Shown here: piece by piece, positions 9,081 through 18,284 of the stretch
How positions within the stretch are numbered: position 1 is the stretch's first letter
Layout of the letters: the number at the start of each line of letters is the position of its first letter
Source: Holdemania filiformis DSM 12042
GTDB lineage: Bacteria > Bacillota_I > Bacilli_A > Erysipelotrichales > Erysipelotrichaceae
Length of the DNA: 59,311 nucleotides
NCBI RefSeq assembly: GCF_000157995.1
Contig: NZ_GG657557.1
Coordinates: 332,942 to 392,252, forward strand
Reading direction: 5' to 3'
The notes under the pieces: generated by a model
What the model saw: only the letters and a program-made list of their open reading frames with translations
The model's database searches: none
Told to the model about the DNA's origin: nothing
Program-made: the position numbers and the translations under genes

Positions 9081-9943
9081 AGCGTGTTTTCGATCTTTTC
9101 AGCGATTGCTTCTTTTTTATCATTAATCGCCTTTTTTGTACGGTTGCGGGTCTGATCTACCCAGGCGCGGAATTCATTGGAAAACTCCGGATTGACCTGA
9201 TAAGGGAAAGCCTTGTTCAGACGGGAACGGATTTTAAACGTCCGCTTCGGCATCAGATCGATCCGGCTGACCATCTTATCAATGATCGCCGACAGCTGTT
9301 CATCAGCGTCCGTCGAATCCATCACTGCCTGAATCCGCTCATAAAACGGCACGTCCTCGCCTACCTGACCGACGTTCTTCATCGCTTCACGCAGCTCCTG
9401 CATACACTTTTCCAGCTCGACAAATTCCTTGTTTCGCCGCAGCAGCGCATGCACGGTCTTGAACACATCAGTGGAGAAATAGATCAGCAGCGCGGCATTG
9501 ATCACCCACAACAGCGTCAACGGAATCCGCTGGACGGCGCTGAGGATCGGCGGGTGAATGACGTAGACCACAAACAGGCACATCAAGCCGAACAGCGTCG
9601 AATTCAACAGGCAGATCCGGCCGTTGAGATTAAAACGATACCGGGAATAATCCCACCACCGGGTATGAAACATTTTCTCCATCACATAGCTGGTCAGATA
9701 TTCCAACGCGCTGGTAATGACGACGCCCCAGAGAAAAACCATGCCGAACGAATCAGCCACCGGTTCCAGCAGCGTCAGTACAAAAACGCCGCCAAAGCCG
9801 TAAATCGGGCAGTAAGGGCCAGCTAAAAAACCGCGGTTAATCCATTTCCGCTGCCCGATAGAACAATAAATACACTCGCAGACCCAGCCTAAAAAGCTGT
9901 AAATAAAAAACAAGATTATCGCTTGTGCCGGAGTTTCGATCAT
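9071..9943 (-). CDS. CmpB-like integral membrane protein (ABC_trans_CmpB family)
   Basis: 290 residues. The N-terminal about 170 residues hold five or six membrane helices with the family signatures FLGWVCECIYC, NRGFLAGPYCPIYGFGG and LEYLTSYVMEKMF. The C-terminal about 120 residues are soluble, helical and charged. The family (PF06541) is called a putative ABC-transporter permease, but no ATPase or binding protein is nearby, and the function is unproven. RBS AGGAGGGG precedes the ATG. It ends inside a terminator hairpin. Confidence 0.85.
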   Translation of the reverse strand: MIETPAQAIILFFIYSFLGWVCECIYCSIGQRKWINRGFLAGPYCPIYGFGGVFVLTLLEPVADSFGMVFLWGVVITSALEYLTSYVMEKMFHTRWWDYSRYRFNLNGRICLLNSTLFGLMCLFVVYVIHPPILSAVQRIPLTLLWVINAALLIYFSTDVFKTVHALLRRNKEFVELEKCMQELREAMKNVGQVGEDVPFYERIQAVMDSTDADEQLSAIIDKMVSRIDLMPKRTFKIRSRLNKAFPYQVNPEFSNEFRAWVDQTRNRTKKAINDKKEAIAEKIENTLGR

Positions 9944-10091
9944 AATACCCCTCCTGTTTCGTGATTATTCTACGCCGTTCGTCTGATTTTCAGTCGCTTT
10001 CCAGTTCGATTTCTACAAAGTTCAGGCTTATGCCTGTACCCCATTATACACGCTGCGGCTTTTCCTCACAACTGCCGGATTTCTTACAATC

Positions 10092-10120
10092 TTGACATTG
10101 TGTCCAAAATCGGGTTTAAT
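10092..10120 (+). promoter_or_regulatory. Promoter of the riboswitch-antiporter transcript
   Basis: TTGACA, a 17-nt spacer, TTTAAT. The predicted start, about 10127, falls just before the riboswitch aptamer, exactly where a riboswitch leader should begin. Confidence 0.8.
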
Positions 10121-10125
10121 AAAGG

Positions 10126-10190
10126 ACAGGGAATGATTTCTCCCCTGGCAATCCGCCTAAACCGCTGTTTCAGCTGATGACTTCTATGTG
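10126..10190 (+). ncRNA. Fluoride (crcB-motif) riboswitch aptamer
   Basis: The leader shows the ordered conserved pieces of the crcB/fluoride motif. A GGGAATGA ... TCTCCC P1 element is followed by a single-stranded joining region, TAAACCGCTG opening the second stem, and the hallmark CAGCTGATGACTTCTA at 10171-10186 that supplies the pseudoknot and the 3' strand. The 3' strand is shared with a strong terminator stem directly downstream, so fluoride binding would prevent termination. The promoter is immediately upstream and the antiporter RBS about 75 nt downstream. Recognition is by eye against the known consensus. Confidence 0.82.
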
Positions 10191-10218
10191 TTTTTCGCAT
10201 AGGCCGTCAGCTTTTTTT
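10172..10218 (+). terminator. Riboswitch expression-platform terminator
   Basis: A long imperfect stem (AGCTGATGAC..CTATG with CATAG..GTCAGCT) ends in a run of seven T. It lies between promoter and coding sequence and shares its 5' strand with the aptamer, as expected for transcriptional ON control. Confidence 0.85.
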
Positions 10219-10264
10219 GTGGATTATCGCAGGAAAGCAGGAGAAATCAAAGGAGGAGAAGAAC

Positions 10265-11470
10265 ATGTTGACCAGTCTTGCGTTGTTGTTTTTAGTGGGA
10301 ATTTTGTTCAGCCAGATCCTGGAGCGGCTGCGGCTGCCCGGTTTGCTCGGAATGATTTTAACCGGAATTTTATTAGGCCCGTATGGCTTAAACTGGTTAT
10401 CTGACAGCTTGATGAATATAGCGGCGGAGCTGCGGCAGCTGGCCTTGGTGCTGATCCTTCTGCGGGCCGGACTGGCGCTGGATTTGAACGATTTAAAACG
10501 GGTGGGCCGGCCGGCGATCCTGCTTTGCTTTGTCCCGGCCGCGGTGGAAATTCTCGGCTATATTCTGCTGGGATCAAGGCTGCTGGGGTTATCCATGGTG
10601 GAATGCGCGGTCATGGGTGCGGTGATCGCGGCGGTTTCTCCGGCGGTGATCGTGCCGCGGATGTTGAAACTGATGGAGGAAAAGCGCGGAACGGATCAAT
10701 CTATTCCGCAGATGATCATGGCCGGCGCTTCGGCGGACGACGTGTTTGTCATTGTGTTGTTTTCCAGCTTTCTGACTTTGGCGCAGGGGGGAAAGATGAC
10801 GGCCGCCTCGCTGCTTCCCGTCCCGGTTTCCATCATCACAGGCGTGCTGACCGGGGCCTTGATCGGGCTGATGCTGTGCTGGTTTTTCCGCAGCGTGCAT
10901 CTGCGCGATTCCATCAAGGTGTTAATCCTGATGAGCGCGGCGTTTCTGTTATTGGAAGCGGAAACGCAGCTGAAAGCGATCCTTCCGTTTTCCGCATTAT
11001 TGGCGGTGATGGCGATGGGGATCGCGATTTACAGCCGGTATCTCGTTTTAGCCCAACGGCTGTCGCAGAAGTTTTCACGGCTGTGGGTCGGCGCGGAAAT
11101 GATGTTGTTTGTGCTGGTCGGCGCGGTCGTTAATCCTGCCTATCTGTTCAAGGCGGGCGGGCCGCTGATGCTTTTGATCTTGATGGCGCTGCTCTGCCGG
11201 ATGGCGGCCGTGGCGGTCTGTCTGATCAAAACGCCGTTAACCCGGAAGGAACGGCTTTTCTGCATGATCGCCTATTGTCCGAAAGCGACCGTCCAGGCTG
11301 CAATCGGTGCGGTTCCGCTGAGTCTGGGCTTGGCCTGCGGCGAGCTTGTCTTAAGCGCGGCGGTGATGGCGATTCTGATCACAGCGCCGTTGGGGGCGCT
11401 GGGGATCGATCTGACTTACCGGCGATGGCTGAAAAAAGCAGAGCCGTTGCCCGCTGAGGCAGAATCTTGA
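10265..11470 (+). CDS. Cation/proton antiporter under fluoride riboswitch control
   Basis: 401 residues from the ATG at 10265, which has AAAGGAGG 8 nt upstream; the in-frame region before it is leader RNA. It has about 12 hydrophobic helices, with the CPA-type start LLFLVGILFSQILERLRLPGLLGMILTGILLGP and an acidic pair in the fifth/sixth helix region (GASADDVFVIVLF), where antiporters carry the ion-binding Asp-Asp or Asn-Asp. Antiporters of this superfamily are known members of fluoride riboswitch regulons in Firmicutes, beside CrcB/Fluc and CLC-F. The role is probably fluoride or pH/cation stress relief; no crcB gene is seen in the window. Confidence 0.9.
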   Translation: MLTSLALLFLVGILFSQILERLRLPGLLGMILTGILLGPYGLNWLSDSLMNIAAELRQLALVLILLRAGLALDLNDLKRVGRPAILLCFVPAAVEILGYILLGSRLLGLSMVECAVMGAVIAAVSPAVIVPRMLKLMEEKRGTDQSIPQMIMAGASADDVFVIVLFSSFLTLAQGGKMTAASLLPVPVSIITGVLTGALIGLMLCWFFRSVHLRDSIKVLILMSAAFLLLEAETQLKAILPFSALLAVMAMGIAIYSRYLVLAQRLSQKFSRLWVGAEMMLFVLVGAVVNPAYLFKAGGPLMLLILMALLCRMAAVAVCLIKTPLTRKERLFCMIAYCPKATVQAAIGAVPLSLGLACGELVLSAAVMAILITAPLGALGIDLTYRRWLKKAEPLPAEAES

Positions 11471-11480
11471 ATTGATATCG

Positions 11481-11510
11481 AAGACGAGCAAAGAATGTTC
11501 GTCTTTTTTG
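11481..11510 (+). terminator. Intrinsic terminator of the antiporter gene
   Basis: AAGACGA and TCGTCTT pair around a short loop and are followed by TTTTG, 10 nt after the antiporter stop codon. Confidence 0.85.
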
Positions 11511-11824
11511 TGTGTAAAATTTTTACAAAGGAACTTTATATCCTTGAAATTCAGCTCGTTGAACGGAATCCGGAATCTGGTTTCTCCTCTTCATCGCGCT
11601 TATCCCGGCACGTTCAAATTCATTGTTTTCCGGCATTTTCACGGAAAATTCAAAGAGCACTCCCGATCGCATTGACCGCGATGATTTCACAGAAGCGCCT
11701 GGTTGCGCATGTTTCTTTCCTTTCCGATTTTATCGGTCTTTTTTCTGATGTCAGCGGTTTCATTCTGCGCTTGCATGCGCTGGAAGATTATGCCACAATT
11801 ATCTTATAGGGAGGATGAAACATC
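11511..11824 (+). promoter_or_regulatory. Leader of the fucose operon with a cre site
   Basis: This gene-free stretch of about 314 nt precedes fucA. It contains a perfect CcpA catabolite-responsive element, TGTCAGCGGTTTCA, at 11749-11762. A small stem with a T tail (CCGAT/ATCGG then TCTTTTTT) lies just upstream, near 11724-11744. A -35/-10 pair was not resolved. Short ORFs here have no RBS. The cre site implies glucose repression of L-fucose use. Confidence 0.6.
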
Positions 11825-12511
11825 ATGAATGAACAGGAAATCCGCGAACAGATCTGCGATGTCTGCCACAAAATGTGGCAGCAGGGCTGGGTTGCGGCCA
11901 ACGACGGCAACGTGTCCGTCAAGATCGGCGAGGATCTTTATTTAGCGACGCCGACCGGCATCTCGAAAAGCTTTATCACACCGGAAAAGCTGATTAAAAT
12001 CAATGGTAAAGGCGAGGTGCTGGAAGCGCTGGAGGGCTACCGGCCGAGCAGCGAAATCAAGATGCATCTGCGCTGTTATCAGGAGCGCGAGGATGTCGGC
12101 GCTGTGGTTCACGCGCATCCGGCCACCGCGACCGGGTTTGCCTGCGCGCATGTGCCGATGGATGATTACGCGATGATCGAATCGGTCATTGCGATCGGCT
12201 CGGTTCCGATCGCGCCGTACGGCACGCCTTCGACCGACGAAGTTCCGGAAGGCATCGCACCGTTTTTGAAGGAGCACGACGTCATCTTATTGGAAAACCA
12301 TGGCGCGCTGACCGTCGGCTGCGATCTGATCACCGCGTATTACCGCATGGAGACGCTGGAGCTGACAGCCAAAATCATGCTGAACGCCCGGCTGTTAGGC
12401 GGGGTCAAGGACATCTCGCGGGAAAACATCGACCGGCTGGTCACAATGCGCGACACGACCTATCACGTCACCGGAAAGCATCCGGGCTATAAGAAATATT
12501 CCGGGAAATAG
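11825..12511 (+). CDS. fucA: L-fuculose-phosphate aldolase (class II aldolase family)
   Basis: 228 residues of the class II aldolase/adducin fold. It splits L-fuculose-1-phosphate to dihydroxyacetone phosphate and L-lactaldehyde, with zinc held by His residues. Visible motifs are NDGNVSVKI (about 26), GYRPSSEIKMHLRCYQ with the catalytic-site Glu, VVHAHPATATGFA (the metal HxH), and LENHGALTVG (third His). RBS AGGGAGGA precedes the ATG. The fold is shared with ribulose-phosphate 4-epimerases and rhamnulose-phosphate aldolases. The neighbours (a RhaB-type kinase and fucI) favour the fucose assignment. Confidence 0.9.
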   Translation: MNEQEIREQICDVCHKMWQQGWVAANDGNVSVKIGEDLYLATPTGISKSFITPEKLIKINGKGEVLEALEGYRPSSEIKMHLRCYQEREDVGAVVHAHPATATGFACAHVPMDDYAMIESVIAIGSVPIAPYGTPSTDEVPEGIAPFLKEHDVILLENHGALTVGCDLITAYYRMETLELTAKIMLNARLLGGVKDISRENIDRLVTMRDTTYHVTGKHPGYKKYSGK

Positions 12512-12513
12512 CG

Positions 12514-13999
12514 ATGGAACCGTGCGTACTTGCGATTGACTTAGGCGCCAGCAGCGGCCGTGTGATCGCCGCGCTGAGTGATGGAAAGAACGCTGCGCTG
12601 TCATGAGATCCACCGGTTTGCCAACGAGCCGGTGGCCTGCTGCGGTTCGCTGTACTGGGACGTCTTATCCTTGTTTAATCAAATCAAAAAAGGCATTGCT
12701 CTTGCCGCGCAGCGCTACGAGGTAAAATCGCTGGCAATCGACACCTGGGGCGTAGATTTCGGCCTGCTGGACGAAAGCGGCAGGCTGATTGAAAATCCGG
12801 TCTGTTACCGCGATGAGCGGACCCGCGGAATCCTGGATGTGTTAAGTGAAACCATTCCGATGCCGGAGCTGTTTGCCCAGACCGGCAACACGCCGGACGA
12901 AATCAACACGCTGATGCAGCTGGCAGCCTTGAAAAACCAGCGGCCGGAAGTGCTGGAGCGGGCGCATCGGCTGTTGTTCATGCCAGATCTGATCGGGTAT
13001 TTCCTGACGGAAAAGCAGGCGTGTGAGTTCACGATTGCCTCGACCTCGCAATGCCTCAATCCTGAGCGTACCGGTATTCATACAAAGCTGCTTGAGCGGT
13101 TAGGACTGCGGTCGGATTTATTTGCGCCGCTGTGCTATCCGGGTGAGGTATTGGGAACGTTAAAACCGGAAATTGCCGTGGAGTGCGGCTGCGGAGAGAT
13201 CGACGTCCTGTTGTGCGGAGCGCACGATACGGCCAGTGCGATCTACGCGCTGCCGACGGAGGAAGACCATCCGTTATTCTTAAGCTGCGGGACCTGGGCG
13301 ATCACGGGTCAGATTCTCGATCAGCCGGTGATTACCGAAGCCAGCGCCCGGCTGGGTGTTTCCAACGAAGGCAGCCCCGGCGGCAAGACCCGGCTGGTAC
13401 GCAACCTGACCGGGCTGTGGATCATCCAGCAATGCAAGGCTGAGCTGGAACGCCAGGGAACGGTCCTGACCTACGATGAAATTGAAGCGACGATGGACAA
13501 AGCCCAGGGCTACGGCGGCCTGATCGATACCCAGGCCCCGACCTTCCGCGAGTTCGGCCAGACAATCGAACGGATTCACAGCTATCTGAGAGCGACCGGC
13601 CAGCCGCTGCCGCAGAGCCATGGCGAGCTGTTCTGGTGCGTTTACCAGAGCCTGGCCGCACAGATGAAGCTGGCGTTCGACGAGCTGGAAGCCCTGACAG
13701 GACAGCCTTCAGACACGCTGTATATGGTTGGAGGCGGCTGTCAGTCTGCCACGCTGCGCCAGAAGATCGCCGACGCCACCGGAAAACGCGTCATTGCCGG
13801 ACCGGTCGAGGCCACGGCGCTGGGCAACATCGCCGTGCAGCTGATCGCGGAAGGTTTGGCAGCGGACCATGCCCAGATCACCGCGCTGATTCAGCACAGT
13901 GAGAAAATCATGACGGCCGTTCCGCAGACCTCCATGACTTCCCAAATCATCCGACTGAAACAATTGAAAACTCAGGCGCTGGACTACGAAACCGCCTGA
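12514..13999 (+). pseudogene. fucK: Rhamnulokinase-type FGGY kinase (probable L-fuculokinase), frameshifted near its start
   Basis: The true start is the ATG at 12514, 2 nt after the fucA stop. It encodes the indispensable phosphate-binding motif of FGGY kinases, AIDLGASSGR, but this frame stops at 12604. The rest of the kinase (CHEIHRF, IDTWGVDFGLLD, CYRDERT, SCGTWAITG, VGGGCQSATLRQKIADATG) lies in the +1 frame from 12578 to 13999. Dropping one A from the AAA run at 12585-12587 joins the frames into a 494-residue protein, the usual length, reading SDGRTLRCHEIHRF. It is either a genuine inactivating mutation or a sequencing/assembly error. The 473-residue remainder alone would lack part of the ATP/sugar lobe. 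It sits between fucA and fucI and would phosphorylate L-fuculose. Confidence 0.85.
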
Positions 14000-14055
14000 T
14001 CAGAACAATCCATAAAATAGGAAATTAGAAAACAGAAAAAGGAGAACAAACAGAG

Positions 14056-15825
14056 ATGGAATTAAGCAAATGCAAGATTGGAATCCGTCCGACCATCGAC
14101 GGCCGCTGGGGCGGCATCCGCGAAGGTCTCGAAGAACAGACAATGGGCATGGCGAAAGCCGCTAAAGCTTTGATTGAAGCCAACCTGACGTATTCCGACG
14201 GCACGCCGGTGCAGGTCGTGATCGCTGACTCAACGATCGGCGGCGGCCGGGAAGCGGCGCTGTGCGCGGATAAGTTCGGCCGCGAAAACGTCTGCGGCAC
14301 CCTGTCCGTTACGCCGTGCTGGTGCTATGGTTCAGAAACGATGGACCTCGATCCGACAACCGTCAAGGCGGTCTGGGGTTTCAACGGCACCGAACGGCCG
14401 GGCGCGGTGTATCTGGCGGCGGTCATGGCGGCGCATGCCCAGAAGGGCCTGCCGGCCTTCTCCATTTATGGTCATGACGTGCAGGATGCCGACGACCGTT
14501 CGATTCCGGCCGATGTGCAGGAAAAGATTCTGCGCTTCGCCCGCTGCGCCATTGCGGTCGGCGAAATGCGCAACAAAGCCTACGTCAACATCGGTGCGAT
14601 TGCGATGGGCATCATGGGCAGCTGCTGCGACCCGGATTTCTTCCAGAAGTATTTAGGCATCCGCGCGGAATGGGTGGATATGTCGGAAATCATCCGCCGC
14701 GTCAATCTGGAAATTTACGATCATGAAGAATACGAACGGGCTTACGCCTGGGTTAAGGCCAACTGTCCGGAAGGCTTCGATAAGAACGCCAAGCCGTACA
14801 GTGCCGAGGATAAGGAAAAACAGTGGCAGTTTGTCACCAAGATGACAATGATCATCCGCGACATCATGCTGGGCAACGACAAGCTGAACGCCATCGGCCG
14901 GCATGAGGAAGCGATCGGCCGCAACGCGATTGCGGGCGGCTTCCAGGGTCAGCGCATGTGGACCGACTACATGCCCAACGGCGACTTTGCCGAAGCGATC
15001 ACCAACTCCTCGTTCAACTGGAATGGGAAGAAGGAACCGCTGGTGCTGGCGACAGAAAATGATACGCTCAACGGCGTCGCAATGTTGTTTGAAAAGCTGC
15101 TGAACCACCGCGCTTCCATCTTCGCGGACGTACGTACCTACTGGAGTCCGGAAGCGGTTGAACGGGTTGTCGGACGCAGACCGGAAGGCCGGGCGGCCAA
15201 CGGGTTTATCCATCTGATCAACTCCGGTGCGGCGGCGCTGGACGCCACCGGCTGCGCGAAGGATGAAAACGGCCAGGGCGTCATGAAAACCTGGTGGGAA
15301 ATGACCGATGCGGACATCGACGCCTGTCTGAAAGCGACCGACTGGTGTCCGGCGGATCTCGGCTACTTCCGCGGCGGCGGCTTCTCCTCCCATTTCCGCA
15401 CCCACGCGGAAATGCCGGTCACGATGGTCCGGATGAATCTGGTTCAGGGCATCGGCCCGGTCATGCAGATTGCCGAGGGCTGGACGGTCGTTCTGGACGA
15501 TGAAATGCACAAGATTCTCGATCAGCGCACCGATCCGACGTGGCCGACAACCTGGTTCGTTCCGCGCTTAGACGAAGCCAATCCGGCGTTTAAGGATGTT
15601 TATTCCGTCATGGCCAACTGGGGCGCCAACCACGGCACCTTCACTTATGGTCATATCGGCAAGGATCTGATCACGCTGGCAAGCATGCTGCGGATTCCGG
15701 TTTCGATGCACAATCTGAGCGACGACGATCTGTTCCGGCCGCACAGCTGGGCTGCCTTCGGGACGAAGGATCTGGAGAGCGCCGACTACCGTGCCTGCGC
15801 GGCTTACGGTCCGCTGTATAAATAA
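14056..15825 (+). CDS. fucI: L-fucose isomerase
   Basis: 589 residues, the full length of the FucI family. It converts L-fucose to L-fuculose in the cytoplasm and uses Mn2+. Family blocks visible are [25 protein letters not shown] at the N-terminus (the start of the family signature), [24 protein letters not shown], the substrate-metal region [22 protein letters not shown], and the C-terminal [25 protein letters not shown] lies 12 nt before the ATG. It is the last gene of the fucA-fucK-fucI operon and is followed by a strong terminator. No fucose transporter or propanediol oxidoreductase is present in the window. Confidence 0.96.
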   Translation: MELSKCKIGIRPTIDGRWGGIREGLEEQTMGMAKAAKALIEANLTYSDGTPVQVVIADSTIGGGREAALCADKFGRENVCGTLSVTPCWCYGSETMDLDPTTVKAVWGFNGTERPGAVYLAAVMAAHAQKGLPAFSIYGHDVQDADDRSIPADVQEKILRFARCAIAVGEMRNKAYVNIGAIAMGIMGSCCDPDFFQKYLGIRAEWVDMSEIIRRVNLEIYDHEEYERAYAWVKANCPEGFDKNAKPYSAEDKEKQWQFVTKMTMIIRDIMLGNDKLNAIGRHEEAIGRNAIAGGFQGQRMWTDYMPNGDFAEAITNSSFNWNGKKEPLVLATENDTLNGVAMLFEKLLNHRASIFADVRTYWSPEAVERVVGRRPEGRAANGFIHLINSGAAALDATGCAKDENGQGVMKTWWEMTDADIDACLKATDWCPADLGYFRGGGFSSHFRTHAEMPVTMVRMNLVQGIGPVMQIAEGWTVVLDDEMHKILDQRTDPTWPTTWFVPRLDEANPAFKDVYSVMANWGANHGTFTYGHIGKDLITLASMLRIPVSMHNLSDDDLFRPHSWAAFGTKDLESADYRACAAYGPLYK

Positions 15826-15877
15826 CTACAACCTTTCTTATCTCCAATAACGTTCAAAGACAATTAAAGATACAACT

Positions 15878-15910
15878 AAATAAAAAGATGGAATTCCATC
15901 TTTTTATTTG
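15878..15910. terminator. Terminator of the fucose operon
   Basis: A perfect 32-nt palindrome (AAATAAAAAGATGGAA and its reverse complement) with T-rich flanks on either strand. It can act in both directions, since the next gene is convergent. Confidence 0.88.
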
Positions 15911-15993
15911 CCTGCATTGTCTGAATTTACTAGATTTCACAAAAGCATTCTATTTCTGCTCGCTGAATCCTGTAACAGAAATAAAAATTCTAC

Positions 15994-16404
15994 TTAGCGG
16001 ATTCCCTTATCCTGCCGCAGAAACAATATCCCCGCACTGGCCAGCCCCAGACCTGCCAGCTGGAAACCACTCGTGGGTTCCAGCGTCTTTAAAACAGAAC
16101 ACACGACTAACGCGATGCCCATCGCAACCACCAGCGCCTTCAGCACCAGATCCACGATCTCGTTGATTCGCTTCACTGACGACGCGGGACGGGTTTCGCC
16201 CTGCATTAATTCCTCCACAGAGACCTCCAGGATTTCCGCCAGCCGCGGCAGTGACTGAATATCCGGGCAGGATAAATCCCGTTCCCATTTCGATACCGCT
16301 TTATCCGTCACCTGCATCTTGGCCGCCAGCTCAGCCTGCGTCATTCCCTGGGCCTTCCGCAGACTGGCAATGACCATGCCCATCGTTTTTCCTGATTGTT
16401 TCAT
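15994..16404 (-). CDS. XRE-family regulator with C-terminal membrane helices
   Basis: 136 residues. An N-terminal helix-turn-helix of the Cro/C1 type (about 8-62; GMTQAELAAKMQVTDKAVSKWERD) is followed by a linker and two hydrophobic helices (about 90-112 and 115-130) ending in a short positive tail. Membrane-anchored XRE proteins of this type are common in Firmicutes with unknown signals. RBS GAGGAGGAA precedes the ATG. It is convergent with fucI. Confidence 0.88.
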   Translation of the reverse strand: MKQSGKTMGMVIASLRKAQGMTQAELAAKMQVTDKAVSKWERDLSCPDIQSLPRLAEILEVSVEELMQGETRPASSVKRINEIVDLVLKALVVAMGIALVVCSVLKTLEPTSGFQLAGLGLASAGILFLRQDKGIR

Positions 16405-16500
16405 AAGCTTCCTCCTCGCTTCTGATTTCCATCATAACCCCGGATGATCAATCCGGCAATCAACCAGAAGTAGGAGCCGCTCGACCCGGAGTTTCCCGGA

Positions 16501-18120
16501 TTATTCCTCAAATACACTGCCGCCGATGAACTCCGCCAAGATGGAATCATGCGGCACAAGCGCCGGATCGCCGCCATCGAAATACGCAAGCAGCCGGCGG
16601 ATCCGGTTAGCTTCGATATATTCCGGTGCCGCCACCGGCACCTGATCCAGCAGCGGCGCCAGAATCGTTTTTAAGATCGGCAGTTCATAATCCATCGACG
16701 TATTAAACAAGAAATCGGCCTGTTCCTGATACGGGTAAATATACCGGTCTTCTCCCGCTTTCACCTGTTCCCAGCCGTCCAGCGTACTCTGCACGCTGCG
16801 GCCGCGGAACTGATAATCGCGCGTCATCCGGCGGATCAGGCGGTAATCCGTCGTTGTGATCCGATTGTGCCGGTCGAGGTTCAGATGCGTCAGAGCGTTG
16901 ATATACACGCGGAACTTCGCGGCTTCCGCAATTTTTTCCGAGCTGCGCGGATTAAGCGCGTGCAGTCCTTCGAGAATCAGAATCTGATCCGGCTTCAGCG
17001 TCAGCGGATCGCGGATGAAGCGTTTCTCGCCCAGCTTGAAGTCATAGGTCGGCAGCACGACCGGCTGACCGCTGATCAGCGCTTCCATCGACGTGTTGAA
17101 CAGTTTCAAATCCAGGCATTCGATATTCTCATAATCATGCGTTCCGTCCGGCAGCCTTGGACTGTCTTCGCGGTTGAGGAAGAAATCATCCATCGAAATC
17201 GCGATCGGATTTCGGCCCCGCTCATGCAATGCAAATGCCAGGCGGCGCGAAAAGGTTGTTTTCCCCGCGGAGCTGGGTCCGGCAATCAGAACGATTTTCA
17301 ATTCCGGACGAGCGGCAATCTGATCCGCCAGCGTATCCAAATCCCGCGCTACGCGGTTTTCATTGTCCTTGATCAGCTGCGGCAGACAGCCCTCGCGGAT
17401 TTTCTCATTAAGCTGAGAAACCATCGAAATTCCGGTTTCTTGTCCCCGGCGTTCAAACTGGCGGTAAACTTCGAACAGCTTGGGCTGATCGATAAACTCT
17501 TTTTCAGTGCTGAGCCAGAAGCCCTGATGCACCTTCCGCAGCGTAAACTGGCCGATCCACGAAGCGTCCGGAAGCATCACGCCGTAAAAATAATCGTCGA
17601 CTCCCGCGCAGGTATAAATACTACATTTCGCCGATGTCCGCTGCCGCAGCAGACTGGCTTTATCCGGCATCCCCAGCGCTTCAAAATGAGCCACAGCCTC
17701 CGCTTTGGAAACGACGCGCCGGTGAATCGGTTCCTTCTTCGCAATCATGTCCCGCATCTTCGCTTCAACCTGTTCCAGCTCTGCCAAAGTCACGGGTTCT
17801 TTGCGGATCAGCGTACCGTACAAGCCGCCCGCCAGCGAATGCTCGATCAGTACATCCAGCCCATCGAAACACAGCCGCACCGCGGTAATGAATAAAAAGC
17901 TCAGCGTGCGTTCCGTCATCATCTGACCGATCAGACTGCCGCGCGTAATCCATTCAAAAGCGCCGCTTTTGTTTAAGCGGTAATTCAAATCATGAACCTT
18001 CCCATTCAGGATTCCCCCTGCCAGCGCACGCGGGTTTTCCTGTTCCGCCGCCAGCTGGGCAATCGTCGTTCCGTTAGGAATTTCAATTTCCGTTTGATTC
18101 GGAAACCGGAGCTTCACCAT
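16501..18120 (-). CDS. TGS-domain nucleoside (uridine-type) kinase
   Basis: 539 residues, close to the usual 550 of this Firmicutes family. It has a TGS domain at 1-60 (LRFPNQTEIEIPNGTTI), a threonyl-tRNA-synthetase-like second domain (about 65-230), and a C-terminal uridine kinase/phosphoribulokinase domain with Walker A GPSSAGKTT at 281-289 and the SMDDFFLNRED motif shortly after. It probably phosphorylates uridine or cytidine; the reason for the tRNA-synthetase-like front is not known. RBS GAGGGATG precedes the ATG. It appears to be monocistronic. Confidence 0.88.
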   Translation of the reverse strand: MVKLRFPNQTEIEIPNGTTIAQLAAEQENPRALAGGILNGKVHDLNYRLNKSGAFEWITRGSLIGQMMTERTLSFLFITAVRLCFDGLDVLIEHSLAGGLYGTLIRKEPVTLAELEQVEAKMRDMIAKKEPIHRRVVSKAEAVAHFEALGMPDKASLLRQRTSAKCSIYTCAGVDDYFYGVMLPDASWIGQFTLRKVHQGFWLSTEKEFIDQPKLFEVYRQFERRGQETGISMVSQLNEKIREGCLPQLIKDNENRVARDLDTLADQIAARPELKIVLIAGPSSAGKTTFSRRLAFALHERGRNPIAISMDDFFLNREDSPRLPDGTHDYENIECLDLKLFNTSMEALISGQPVVLPTYDFKLGEKRFIRDPLTLKPDQILILEGLHALNPRSSEKIAEAAKFRVYINALTHLNLDRHNRITTTDYRLIRRMTRDYQFRGRSVQSTLDGWEQVKAGEDRYIYPYQEQADFLFNTSMDYELPILKTILAPLLDQVPVAAPEYIEANRIRRLLAYFDGGDPALVPHDSILAEFIGGSVFEE

Positions 18121-18237
18121 CGCTCATCCCTCATTTCTTTTCTACCATCATAGCATAATTCCAAACTAATTCGTACAATTACGCCAGATAGGTTAAGCCG
18201 CTAATGTATCTTATTCTTGTTCAAGGTTAAATTTGCC

Positions 18238-18267
18238 AAAAAATGACGCCCCTTCGGGACGCCATTT
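18238..18267 (-). terminator. Terminator of the secreted EEP gene
   Basis: AATGGCGTCCC and GGGCGTCATT pair (one mismatch) around GAAG, with a T run following on the minus strand. Confidence 0.85.
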
Positions 18268-18284
18268 CTTCAATCTTATTTTGT

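Noticed and set aside
9053-9826. 257-codon open frame on the plus strand
   Set aside because: Antisense to the CmpB-like membrane protein, with many His/Gln/Arg residues and no family similarity.
11495-11809. 104-codon open frame between the antiporter and fucA
   Set aside because: It begins inside the antiporter terminator, has no RBS, and covers the cre site.
14653-15510. 285-codon open frame on the minus strand
   Set aside because: Antisense to L-fucose isomerase, rich in Arg/His/Asp as expected from a codon-bias shadow; no RBS.
16867-17895. 342-codon open frame on the plus strand
   Set aside because: It is wholly antisense to the TGS-domain nucleoside kinase, whose motifs are intact, and has no RBS and a shadow-like amino-acid composition.
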